This document shows positions 16,183-23,424 of a DNA stretch of 31,471 nt, piece by piece (positions within the stretch are counted from its first letter, which is position 1; the number at the start of each line of letters is the position of its first letter). The notes below the pieces were generated by a model. It worked only from the letters and a program-made list of their open reading frames with translations. It had not been told where the DNA came from and made no database searches. The stretch is taken from assembly GCA_018902755.1 (NCBI GenBank), contig JAHIQI010000073.1:1-31471 (forward strand). The letters are read 5' to 3'. The position numbers and the translations under genes are program-made. This DNA is from Pseudomonadota bacterium. GTDB taxonomy: Bacteria; Desulfobacterota; Desulfarculia; Desulfarculales; Desulfarculaceae.

Positions 16183-17238
16183 ATGAAAAGGTTTAGTCTT
16201 TTGACGATGGCGTTGCTGGCGATGGCCCTGGTTTTGGGCCCTGCCGGGTCGGCGCCGGCGGCGGATGCCGAATTCACCTTTGTCTTTGAGTCGGTTTACC
16301 CCAAGGGGCACATGCGCTTCCTGGTGGTTGACGACCTTCTGGACCGCATCGAGGCCAACTCCAAGGGCCGCATCAAGTTCGAGCGCCACTACGGCGGCGA
16401 GCCGGTGAGCAAAAAGGAGGCGCTCAACGCCCTGACCCGCGGGGCCATCGACATGCTGCTGGCCTACCCCACCTATTACGACGGCAAGATCGCCATAGGC
16501 GACTGGCAGCAACTGCCCTCCAACTTCAGGGGGTGGGAAGACTGTTGGGCCCTGGGCGTGAATGGCCGCGTGGCCCAGATCATGGAAGAGGTTTACAGCA
16601 AGCGCGGCCGGGTCAAGTACATCACCGCCACCCCGGTGGCGCCCTACAACTTCCAGGTGGCCAAGAAGGCCAACAAGATTAAAACCGAGGCCGACTTCAA
16701 GGGCATGAAGATCCGTAGCGCCGGCGGCTCGGCTTCCATCGCCATCAAGCTGCTGGGGGCCTCGCCGGTTATGACCATCGGCGGCGAGTATTACCAGGCC
16801 ATGCAAAAGGGCGTGGTGGACGCGGGCCTCATGACCACCTACTCGCTCAAGCAGTACCGTTTGTGGGAGGTGGCCGATCAGGTGGTCAATCCCCCGCTCA
16901 TCGGCTATGCCGCCGCCTTCGTGTGGATGAGCAACAAGGCCTGGGACAAGCTGCCCAAGGACCTGCAGGCCATGATCATCAAGACCGCCCGGGCCAAGGA
17001 TCTGTGGCAAAAGTGGGTCAACATCTACGAGAAGGACCAGGACGGCCCCATCATCGCCGAGGCCAAGAAGCGCGGCGTGGAGTTCTACGTGCTGCCGCCC
17101 GACCAGGCCCAAAAGATGTATGAGGCCACCCAGCCCACCTGGGATTGGTACGTCAAGCAGTGCGAGAAGCAGGGGATGGGAGATCAGGCCAAGGAGGTCA
17201 GAAAGCTGATCCTGGACCGCTTCAACGCCAAAAAATAG
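16183..17238 (+). CDS. TRAP transporter solute-binding protein (DctP type)
   Basis: A 351-residue periplasmic binding protein. Residues 1-30 form a signal peptide (KRFSLLTMALLAMALVLG, cleavage after APA). The mature part has VYPKGHMRFLVVDDLLDRIEANSKGRIKFERHYGGE and ADFKGMKIRSAGG, the conserved Arg that binds a carboxylate, and MQKGVVDAGLM. These are typical of the DctP fold for organic acids. ATG 16183 follows GGAGG (16173-16177); a longer frame upstream has no signal-peptide logic. It is encoded with the DctQ and DctM subunits and the CoA enzymes, so its ligand is probably the acid that they degrade. Confidence 0.94.
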   Translation: MKRFSLLTMALLAMALVLGPAGSAPAADAEFTFVFESVYPKGHMRFLVVDDLLDRIEANSKGRIKFERHYGGEPVSKKEALNALTRGAIDMLLAYPTYYDGKIAIGDWQQLPSNFRGWEDCWALGVNGRVAQIMEEVYSKRGRVKYITATPVAPYNFQVAKKANKIKTEADFKGMKIRSAGGSASIAIKLLGASPVMTIGGEYYQAMQKGVVDAGLMTTYSLKQYRLWEVADQVVNPPLIGYAAAFVWMSNKAWDKLPKDLQAMIIKTARAKDLWQKWVNIYEKDQDGPIIAEAKKRGVEFYVLPPDQAQKMYEATQPTWDWYVKQCEKQGMGDQAKEVRKLILDRFNAKK

Positions 17239-17243
17239 CCCGG

Positions 17244-17285
17244 CCGTCCGGGGAGGATGCCTTGCGTCCTTCCCGGACCGCTTTT
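17244..17285 (+). terminator. Strong hairpin with short T-run between dctP- and dctQ-type genes (attenuator-like)
   Basis: A stem of 17 positions (16 pairs, two of them G-U) at 17244-17260 and 17264-17280 is closed by a three-base loop and followed by CTTTTA. It lies 5 nt after the binding-protein stop. Such a hairpin after the binding-protein gene usually reduces read-through to the membrane subunits and protects the upstream mRNA, giving more binding protein than permease. Confidence 0.6.
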
Positions 17286-17346
17286 AGCGCCCAAAAGGCC
17301 GGCCCCGAGCGGCGGCAGCGCCTTGGCGCCAAAATGGAAGATCAAA

Positions 17347-17898
17347 ATGAATCCAGATGCCAAATCGGACGGATTTGAGCGCTTCGTCAGAGGGGTGCAG
17401 TGGCTTTCCATGCAAAGCGGCTGGATCGCCGGCGGGTTGGCCGTGGTTATGATGCTGGCCCTGGTGCGCGAGGTGGCGGGGCGCTATTTCTTCAACGCCC
17501 CCACCGACTGGGCGGTGGATCTCAACGCATTCCTGCTCGTGGGCATGGTGTATTTCGGTTCCGCCTACACCACCTCCATAGACGGACACGTGCGGGCCGA
17601 CTTTTTTTATGGCCGCCTGTCCGGAAGGCCCAAGGCCTGGCTGGACATAATCATCGACCTGATCTGCATCTACTACACCTCCATGCTGCTTTGGGAAGGG
17701 TGGTGGATGGCCTGGGAATCCCTGGTTTTCGAGGAAGTGTCCTCGGGTGGGGTGCGTTGGCCCTTGTTCCCCTTCCAGGTCCTGGTTCCCCTTGGCGCAT
17801 TCATGGTGTGCACGCTGATGGTGGTGAGAATAATCTGCAACGTACGCTTCTTGTGCGGCAAGGGTGAGCCCTATGCCTGCGGCGGAGGGGGGCACTGA
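17347..17898 (+). CDS. TRAP transporter small permease subunit (DctQ type)
   Basis: A 183-residue membrane protein with four hydrophobic helices: about 22-44, 60-78, 93-118 and 138-165. It has the DctQ pattern LVREVAGRYFFNAPTDWAVDLNAFLLVGMVYFGSAYT followed by GHVRADFFY. The start ATG 17347 has GGAAG 6 nt upstream; the open frame extends further up without a plausible start. Its stop overlaps the ATG of the large subunit by one base. DctQ anchors the large subunit and is needed for uptake. Confidence 0.93.
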   Translation: MNPDAKSDGFERFVRGVQWLSMQSGWIAGGLAVVMMLALVREVAGRYFFNAPTDWAVDLNAFLLVGMVYFGSAYTTSIDGHVRADFFYGRLSGRPKAWLDIIIDLICIYYTSMLLWEGWWMAWESLVFEEVSSGGVRWPLFPFQVLVPLGAFMVCTLMVVRIICNVRFLCGKGEPYACGGGGH

Positions 17899-19199
17899 TG
17901 GAGTGGTGGCATCTTCTACTGGTAATTTTATCGTGTCTGCTGCTGCTCATCTTCATGGGGGTGCCCATCGCCTTTAGCCTGGGAGCCCTTTCCTTGACCC
18001 TGGTGCTGGTTATGCTGGGGCCCAACCAGTTGATCATCTTCGCCACCACGGCTTTTGGGCAGATAGACAACTTCGCCCTCGCGGCCATACCCCTGTTCAT
18101 ATTCATGGCCGAGATAATTTTGCATTCCGGGGTAAGCTCGGACGCCTTTGACATGCTCTCCAAATGGACGGGCCGGGTGCCGGGCGGCCTGGCCGTGGCC
18201 TCCCAGCTCACCTGCACCATGTTCGCCTCGGTGTCCGGGGCCAGCACCGCCACCGCGGCCGCGGTGGGGCGCATCGCCGTTCCGGAAATGTTGGCGCGCA
18301 ACTACGACAAGAAGCTGACTTGCGGTTCCATCGCCGCGGGCGGGGCCCTGGGCGCCCTCATCCCGCCCAGTATTTACATGATCATCTACGGCACCCTGGT
18401 GGAGGAGTCCATCGGCCAGTTGTTCATGGGCGGGGTGGTGCCGGGTTTGATGCTCAGCGGCATGTTCATCGTATACATAATGGTGCGCTGCTACTTCAAG
18501 CCGGAGCTGGCCCCCCGCCTGGAGGGCATCACCTGGCGGCAACGCTGGAGATCACTCTACAAGGTGTGGGCCATATTGTTCCTGGCCCTGGCCATGATCA
18601 TTTCCATCTATTTGGGCATCGCCACCCCGGCCGAAATCGCGGGAGTGGGATGCTTCTTCGCAATGGCCATCGGCTTCGCATACCGCAGGCTTACCTGGCA
18701 GTCGATCAAGGGCGCCTTCATGAGCACCTGCCGCATCACCTGCTTTATCGGCTGGGTGCTGGTGGCGGCCTCCCTTTTCGGATTCGTGCTGTCCTACCTG
18801 CAACTCCCCCAGCAACTGGCTCAGTGGCTGGTGGATCTGGCGGCTTCACCTTACCTGGTCATCCTGGGCATCAACATCATCCTGATCTTCCTGGGCTGCA
18901 TCATGGACCCGGCCGGCATCCTGTTGGTCACCATCCCCATCTTCGTGCCCATCATCAAGGCCCTGGGCTTCGACCCGGTGTGGTTCGGGGTCATGTTCGT
19001 GGTCAACACCGAACTGGCCCAGATCACTCCGCCCCTGGGGCTGAACCTGTACATCATCCGGGGAGTGGCGCCGGAGGGAGTCAGTTTGAAAGACATCTTG
19101 GTGGGTGCAGCGCCTTTCATGGTGCTGGACGCCATTGGCCTGGCCCTGGTGATAATCTTCCCGGCCATAATCCTTTGGCTGCCCTCGACCATGATGTAG
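17898..19199 (+). CDS. TRAP transporter large permease subunit (DctM type)
   Basis: A 433-residue inner-membrane protein with about 11-12 hydrophobic helices, the ion-coupled channel subunit of the TRAP system. Family marks: FMGVPIAFSLGALS near the N-terminus, SVSGASTATAAAVGRIAVPEM and IAAGGALGALIPPSIYMIIYG (hairpin region), PILGCIMDPAGILLVTIPIFVPI-like segment near 330-350, and AQITPPLGLNLYIIRG. It is translationally coupled to the small subunit (TGATG). Length fits the family (about 425-440). Confidence 0.95.
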   Translation: MEWWHLLLVILSCLLLLIFMGVPIAFSLGALSLTLVLVMLGPNQLIIFATTAFGQIDNFALAAIPLFIFMAEIILHSGVSSDAFDMLSKWTGRVPGGLAVASQLTCTMFASVSGASTATAAAVGRIAVPEMLARNYDKKLTCGSIAAGGALGALIPPSIYMIIYGTLVEESIGQLFMGGVVPGLMLSGMFIVYIMVRCYFKPELAPRLEGITWRQRWRSLYKVWAILFLALAMIISIYLGIATPAEIAGVGCFFAMAIGFAYRRLTWQSIKGAFMSTCRITCFIGWVLVAASLFGFVLSYLQLPQQLAQWLVDLAASPYLVILGINIILIFLGCIMDPAGILLVTIPIFVPIIKALGFDPVWFGVMFVVNTELAQITPPLGLNLYIIRGVAPEGVSLKDILVGAAPFMVLDAIGLALVIIFPAIILWLPSTMM

Positions 19200-19223
19200 A
19201 GCCGGGCTCCTCGGGAGAGCGTC

Positions 19224-19598
19224 ATGAAAAACGTGATCAACCTGGGTGACCTGAGCGGGCTGCCCACCTTTGCGCCGCCCAAGCATTCGGGAACCCTGAA
19301 TCATCGGCTGGCCCACAGCGGAAACGGGGCCACCCAACTGGCGATTTGGCATGGAACCCTGGAACCCGGCGGCGAGGCGGAAGAACACGTCCATGAAAAA
19401 ATGGATCAGGCCTTTTACGTAATCGGCGGTCAATGCCGGTTCTGGTTGGACGGGGAGGAGCACCGTTTGGCCCAGGGAGGCTTTGTGTTCGTGCCCATGG
19501 GAGCGCCGCACCGAATCCTGGCCAGCGGCGCGGACGCGCTCAAATTGCTGGTGATAATCGCGCCCCCGCCAGAGGAGAACCCCGCCGGGCCCAAGTGA
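19224..19598 (+). CDS. Cupin-domain protein
   Basis: A 124-residue single cupin barrel. The first metal motif is H55-x-H57-x4-Q62 (HVHEKMDQ; the usual Glu is Gln here) and the second has P95-H96 in MGAPHRI. GGGAGAG precedes the ATG. It is 24 nt after the large TRAP subunit and ahead of the terminator, so it is the last gene of the operon. It may bind or isomerise a pathway intermediate, but the sequence does not say which. Confidence 0.9.
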   Translation: MKNVINLGDLSGLPTFAPPKHSGTLNHRLAHSGNGATQLAIWHGTLEPGGEAEEHVHEKMDQAFYVIGGQCRFWLDGEEHRLAQGGFVFVPMGAPHRILASGADALKLLVIIAPPPEENPAGPK

Positions 19599-19649
19599 TC
19601 ATCAACCAAAAGCCACCGGTTTAAGCCGGGACAGGCGCACGTAACGTAA

Positions 19650-19688
19650 ACGAGGGGTCGGCTCACAAGAGTCGGCCCCTCGTATTTT
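19650..19688 (+). terminator. Intrinsic terminator closing the TRAP/CoA operon
   Basis: The arms 19650-19664 and 19669-19683 pair over 15 positions with two G-U pairs, closed by an ACAA loop, then ATTTTG. It lies 51 nt after the cupin stop, before the convergent CpxA-like gene. The remaining spacer to 19847 shows nothing else. Confidence 0.88.
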
Positions 19689-19847
19689 GTGAAGCTGATG
19701 CCGACGACACGGTTGAGGCGATACCCGGCTGGGGGCGGGGCCCCTGAGACGGGTTTGCGCCTTCGACGAGAAGGGACTCCCAAGCCAACAGAACGGCGGC
19801 AATCAATTCAAGAGAGGCGGCTCGACACAAAGGGGCACGCCGTTGCC

Positions 19848-21182
19848 TCAGGTTGCCCCCGCAGGGCCGAAGGGCAGACGGATGGTTACCATGAGCCCGC
19901 GGTCGGGCCGGTTTTGCGCCTTTATCGTGCCGCCATGGGCCTGGGCCGCCTTTTGGGCGATGGCCAGCCCCAGGCCAAACCCTTGCCCATCCACCGAGCT
20001 GTGCCCCTGCACGAACGGCTCGAAAAAGGTGTCCAGCGCCTTGGGCTCCATGCCCGGACCATCGTCAGAAACCTTGATGAGAAAGTGCTTGTCCGACCAC
20101 TGGGGGCTGACTTCGATTCGCACCGTTTGCCCGGGAGCCGAATGGCGCATGGCGTTGCGCACGACGTTTTCCAGGGCCCGGCGCAGCAGTTCAGCGTTGC
20201 CCTTGACCGTGGGATGTTCCCGGCCGGGCGTCTCCCCCAGGTCGGTTTCCACCTTGACCCCGGAAGATTGGGCCTCGAACTGGGCGTCCTTGGCTACGGT
20301 CATGGCCAGGCTGGCCAGGTCGAAATAGTCATCCAATTGCTGGCTGCCGGATTCGGCTCGGGCCAGGGTGAGCACCTCACCCACCATTTTATCCAGACGC
20401 TTGCTCTCCAACTCGATGCGTTTCAAGGTGGACTCCACCCTGAGCGGGTCCTGGCGGGCCAGGCCAACCGCCAGGTGGATTCGGGCCAGGGGGGAGCGCA
20501 ACTCGTGGGAAACCACGTGCAGCATGCGCTCCCGGGAGGCTATGAGCTGTTGCAGGCGCTCGGCCATGGAGTCGAAGTCACCGGCCAAGTCGGCCAACTC
20601 GTCGCGGCGGCGGCTCATGTGCGCCTTGAGCCTTACGCCCAGGCGGCCCTGGGCCAACTCCGCGAAGCCGTCGCGCAGGCGGCGGATGGGCTTGGTGAGA
20701 TACCAAGCCAACACCGCGCTGAATATCAGGCCGCCGATAATGCCCAAAATGACCAGGTGAATGGGAATGTTAAAGGGGCCGGGCGGGCGGTACTGGTCCC
20801 GCAAGCCGCTGGGGTCATAGCTCAGGCGGTAAGCGGCGCCGTCCGGGGCGGTGACCGTGGCTACCAGGGGCGCTAGGGCGTGGCGGACCCCCGGCTTTGC
20901 GGGGGAGGCGTCCTGGGTCTGGCCGGCCGGGCTCACCGTGAGCCACCCTCGCTCCTCGGCGGGCCAGGCGGCCATCACCGCGCGCAGGGAGTCGATGCCC
21001 TCGCGCCGCAACACGGCCTGGGCGGTGGCCATCTGCTGACGGGCGAAGCGCTCGGCCACCTTCACATCCAGAGGCTTGTGGGAACCGCCGTACAAGGCGA
21101 AGACCATCCAGACCCCCTCGATGATGATCATGAGAGTGAGCCAGAACAAAAAAAGGATTTTCCAGAACAGGCGCGAGCGCAT
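19848..21182 (-). CDS. CpxA-like sensor histidine kinase
   Basis: A 444-residue kinase resembling CpxA. TM1 is about 8-30 (LFWKILFLFWLTLMIII), a periplasmic domain of about 110 residues follows, TM2 is 141-163, then HAMP (YLTKPIRRLRDGFAELAQGRLGVRL). The H-box has H226 in HVVSHELRSPLARIHLAVGLAR. The N-box is NVVRNAMRHS, with DDGPGM and FGLGLAIAQKAAQAHGG completing the ATPase. The start ATG 21182 follows GGGGAA on the minus strand; the frame runs upstream but with no family match. It is 2 nt downstream of its regulator. The likely signal is envelope stress, by analogy with Cpx. Confidence 0.92.
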   Translation of the reverse strand: MRSRLFWKILFLFWLTLMIIIEGVWMVFALYGGSHKPLDVKVAERFARQQMATAQAVLRREGIDSLRAVMAAWPAEERGWLTVSPAGQTQDASPAKPGVRHALAPLVATVTAPDGAAYRLSYDPSGLRDQYRPPGPFNIPIHLVILGIIGGLIFSAVLAWYLTKPIRRLRDGFAELAQGRLGVRLKAHMSRRRDELADLAGDFDSMAERLQQLIASRERMLHVVSHELRSPLARIHLAVGLARQDPLRVESTLKRIELESKRLDKMVGEVLTLARAESGSQQLDDYFDLASLAMTVAKDAQFEAQSSGVKVETDLGETPGREHPTVKGNAELLRRALENVVRNAMRHSAPGQTVRIEVSPQWSDKHFLIKVSDDGPGMEPKALDTFFEPFVQGHSSVDGQGFGLGLAIAQKAAQAHGGTIKAQNRPDRGLMVTIRLPFGPAGAT

Positions 21183-21184
21183 GG

Positions 21185-21895
21185 TTAGTTCCCCTTCAGC
21201 CGGTAGCCCACTCCACGCACCGTTTCTATCTCCACGGCCTCGCCGGCCAAGGCGAAGAGCTTTTGACGCAGATTGCTCACATGCACGTCCACCGAGCGGT
21301 CGTAGGGTTCGCGGGGGCGCCCCAGGGACTTTTCCGAAAGCTCGTCCTTGGAGAGCACCCGGTCGCTGCCGCGCATCAGGGCTTCCAGGAGATTGAACTC
21401 GGTAGCAGTGAGGTCCAGGGGCTCGTCCCCCCATTGGGCTCGTCGTTGGGCGGGCACCAGGCGCAAGCCGCCGAGCACCAGGACCTGGGCCCGGCCGGGA
21501 GTGGCGCTGCCCTCGGTGCGGCGCAGCACCGCCCGCAGGCGAGCCACCAACTCGCGTGGATAGCAGGGCTTGGGCACGTAGTCGTCCGCCCCCATCTCCA
21601 GGCCCACGATGCGGTCCACGTGGTCGCCCTTGGCGGTGAGCATGATTACGGGGATGCCGCTGGTCTGGCGTATTCGGCGCAGCGCTTCAACCCCGTTGAG
21701 CAGGGGCAGCATCACGTCCAGAATCACCACATCATGGTCGCCGCTCATGGCGGCCTCCACTCCGTCCTCGCCGTTGGACACCACCATGGTTGAAAAGCCC
21801 TCGGCTCCTAGATACTCGGTGAGCATGGAGCCCAATTCCGCGTCGTCGTCTATCAACAGGACGCGAATTTTGTCTGATGGGTTGGGTTTGCCCAC
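21185..21895 (-). CDS. OmpR/CpxR-family response regulator
   Basis: A 236-residue regulator. The receiver has D16-D17-D18, phospho-acceptor D60 in VVILDVMLP, T87 and K109 in DDYVPKP. The C-terminal winged helix has LDLTATEFNLLEALMRGSDRVLSKDELSE, RSVDVHVSNLRQKL and ETVRGVGYRLKG, as in OmpR-type proteins. The wording DDYVPKP-x3-RELVARLRAVLRR is close to CpxR. The start is GTG 21895, with GGAGG 9 nt upstream. It diverges from the MacAB-TolC-type operon, with a Cpx-like direct repeat between them, so it probably activates that exporter and itself. Confidence 0.94.
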   Translation of the reverse strand: MGKPNPSDKIRVLLIDDDAELGSMLTEYLGAEGFSTMVVSNGEDGVEAAMSGDHDVVILDVMLPLLNGVEALRRIRQTSGIPVIMLTAKGDHVDRIVGLEMGADDYVPKPCYPRELVARLRAVLRRTEGSATPGRAQVLVLGGLRLVPAQRRAQWGDEPLDLTATEFNLLEALMRGSDRVLSKDELSEKSLGRPREPYDRSVDVHVSNLRQKLFALAGEAVEIETVRGVGYRLKGN

Positions 21896-22040
21896 GGCTT
21901 TTGCCTCCGCATAAGTACCGCTCCGGTGTAGGGCCGCCGCCTGGGACAGGGGCGTAGAACCGCCATACCGGGCTGAACTTGGCTAAAAATACCTCCCCAT
22001 TTTGGAGAGTTCTAGCCCTCTCCCGGGCGAAGCGACCGCT

Positions 22041-22056
22041 TTTACACAATCTTTAC
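22041..22056 (-). promoter_or_regulatory. CpxR-type binding site (direct repeat GTAAA-N6-GTAAA on the minus strand)
   Basis: TTTAC at 22041-22045 and again at 22052-22056, 11 bp apart, read on the minus strand as GTAAA-N6-GTAAA. This fits the E. coli CpxR consensus (GTAAA, 4-8 nt, GTAAA) and the one-turn repeat of OmpR-family sites. It lies between the divergent cpxR-like and macA-like genes, where it can serve both. Confidence 0.58.
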
Positions 22057-22100
22057 ACATCCCTGGCGATCCCATGACCGAAATTGCCGCTGGGGGTGGC

Positions 22101-22106
22101 TATATT
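22101..22106 (+). promoter_or_regulatory. Candidate -10 of the macAB-tolC operon
   Basis: TATATT (22101-22106) has no good -35 at 17 nt. Its distance of 45 bp from the CpxR-type repeat would suit an activator-dependent promoter. A transcript would begin near 22113, about 80 nt before macA. The rest of 21896-22195 has no other clear element. Confidence 0.38.
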
Positions 22107-22172
22107 TTCATCGACGGGTATCACGATGCGTGTTGGCCCGGCGGTCCGAATGGGCAAGGAGCCAAAGTAAGC

Positions 22173-22193
22173 ATGAATCAGCAAGCGGAATGA
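22173..22193 (+). CDS. Possible six-codon leader peptide ahead of macA
   Basis: ATG AAT CAG CAA GCG GAA TGA encodes MNQQAE. AAGGAG lies 11 nt upstream of its ATG. Its stop overlaps an in-frame ATG at 22190 and is 3 nt before the preferred macA start at 22196, so ribosomes could be handed on to macA. It may equally be chance. Confidence 0.2.
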   Translation: MNQQAE

Positions 22194-22195
22194 GC

Positions 22196-23422
22196 ATGAA
22201 AAAATCCTCATCAAAAAGGGTGCGCTGGCTATTAGTCGCCGCGGCGGTGATCGTGGCCGGGTTGGGGGCGAAACTGTGGTTTTTTTCCGAATCAGAGGCC
22301 CCGTCGTTCCTCACCGCCCAGGCGGTGCGCGCGGACATGGAAGATACGGTGCTGGCCACCGGCGAGCTGAAGGCCTTTCAGTTGGTGAGCGTGGGCTCCC
22401 GGGCCACCGGCCAGGTCAAGTCCCTCAAGGTGGCCCTGGGCGACAAGGTGCAAAAAGGGCAGCTCATCGCCGAGATCGACTCCCTGACCCAGCAGAACGA
22501 CCTCAAGACCGCCCAGGCATCCCAGCGCAACTACGAGGCCCAGTTGCGCGGCAAGCAGGCCACCCTGCGCCAGGCCGAGGCCGCCCTGGAGCGCAGCAAG
22601 AAAATGCTGGCCAGGGACGCGGGTTCGCGTCAGGACTATGAAGACGCCCTGGCCGCCCGGGACGTTGCCAAGGAGGCCATCGCCGCCCTGAAGGCCCAGA
22701 TCGAGGAGGCCAAGGTTAACGTGGCCAACGCCGAGGTCAACCTGGGCTACACCAAGATCACCGCGCCCATGGACGGTGTGGTGGTGTCCATCATCACCAA
22801 GCAGGGCCAGACGGTCAACGCCAGCCAGTCGGCCCCCACCATCGTCATGCTGGCCCAGCTGGACACCATGATCGTGGAGGCCGAAATCTCCGAGGCCGAC
22901 GTGGTCAGGGTCAAGCCCGGCCAGAAGGTCTACTTCACCATCCTGGGCGAGCCGGACCACCGCTACCAGGCCACCCTGCGGGCCATCAATCCGGCCCCGG
23001 AGTCGGTGAAGAACGAGGACTCCAACTCCTCCTCCAGTTCCAGCAGCGGCAGCAGCTCGTCCTCCTCCTCCAGCTCGGCCATTTACTACTACGGTCTGTT
23101 CGACGTGCCCAACCCGGACCACAAGCTGCGCATCTACATGACCGCGCAGTGCACCATCGTGCTCAACGAGGCCAAGAACGCGGTGTCCATCCCCTCCACC
23201 GCCTTGGGCAAAAAGGACGCCAAGGGCCGCTACGCGGTCCAGGTGCTGAAAAGCGACGGCAAGCCGGAGCAGAGATGGGTGACGGTGGGCATCAACGACA
23301 GCGCCAAGGCCCAGATCACCCAGGGCATCGAGCCCGGTGAGCGGGTGGTGGTGGGCCAGGCCCTTGCTGCATCCAGCGAGAGCGAAAGTTCCCGCGGCCG
23401 CCGTCCCCCCATGGGGCTGTAG
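22196..23422 (+). CDS. macA: MacA-like periplasmic adaptor (membrane-fusion protein) with polyserine insertion
   Basis: A 408-residue membrane-fusion protein. TM anchor is about 11-30. A lipoyl half-domain (VSVGSRATGQVKSLKVALGDKVQKGQLIAEIDS) leads into a long alpha-helical hairpin (about 98-180), then LGYTKITAPMDGVVV and the barrel domains. The segment RAINPAPESVKN...AIYYYGLFDVPNPDHKLRIYMTAQ matches MacA, but 20 residues (276-295), of which 17 are Ser, are inserted within it; E. coli MacA has no such stretch. Start ATG 22196 is preferred to ATG 22190 for spacing from the AAGCGGA site. It is 2 nt before macB. It would link MacB to the outer-membrane channel. Confidence 0.9.
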   Translation: MKKSSSKRVRWLLVAAAVIVAGLGAKLWFFSESEAPSFLTAQAVRADMEDTVLATGELKAFQLVSVGSRATGQVKSLKVALGDKVQKGQLIAEIDSLTQQNDLKTAQASQRNYEAQLRGKQATLRQAEAALERSKKMLARDAGSRQDYEDALAARDVAKEAIAALKAQIEEAKVNVANAEVNLGYTKITAPMDGVVVSIITKQGQTVNASQSAPTIVMLAQLDTMIVEAEISEADVVRVKPGQKVYFTILGEPDHRYQATLRAINPAPESVKNEDSNSSSSSSSGSSSSSSSSSAIYYYGLFDVPNPDHKLRIYMTAQCTIVLNEAKNAVSIPSTALGKKDAKGRYAVQVLKSDGKPEQRWVTVGINDSAKAQITQGIEPGERVVVGQALAASSESESSRGRRPPMGL

Positions 23423-23424
23423 CC

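Noticed and set aside
19689..20876. 395-codon plus-strand frame over the CpxA-like gene
   Set aside because: The minus strand encodes a complete histidine kinase with all boxes; the plus frame has no recognisable domain.
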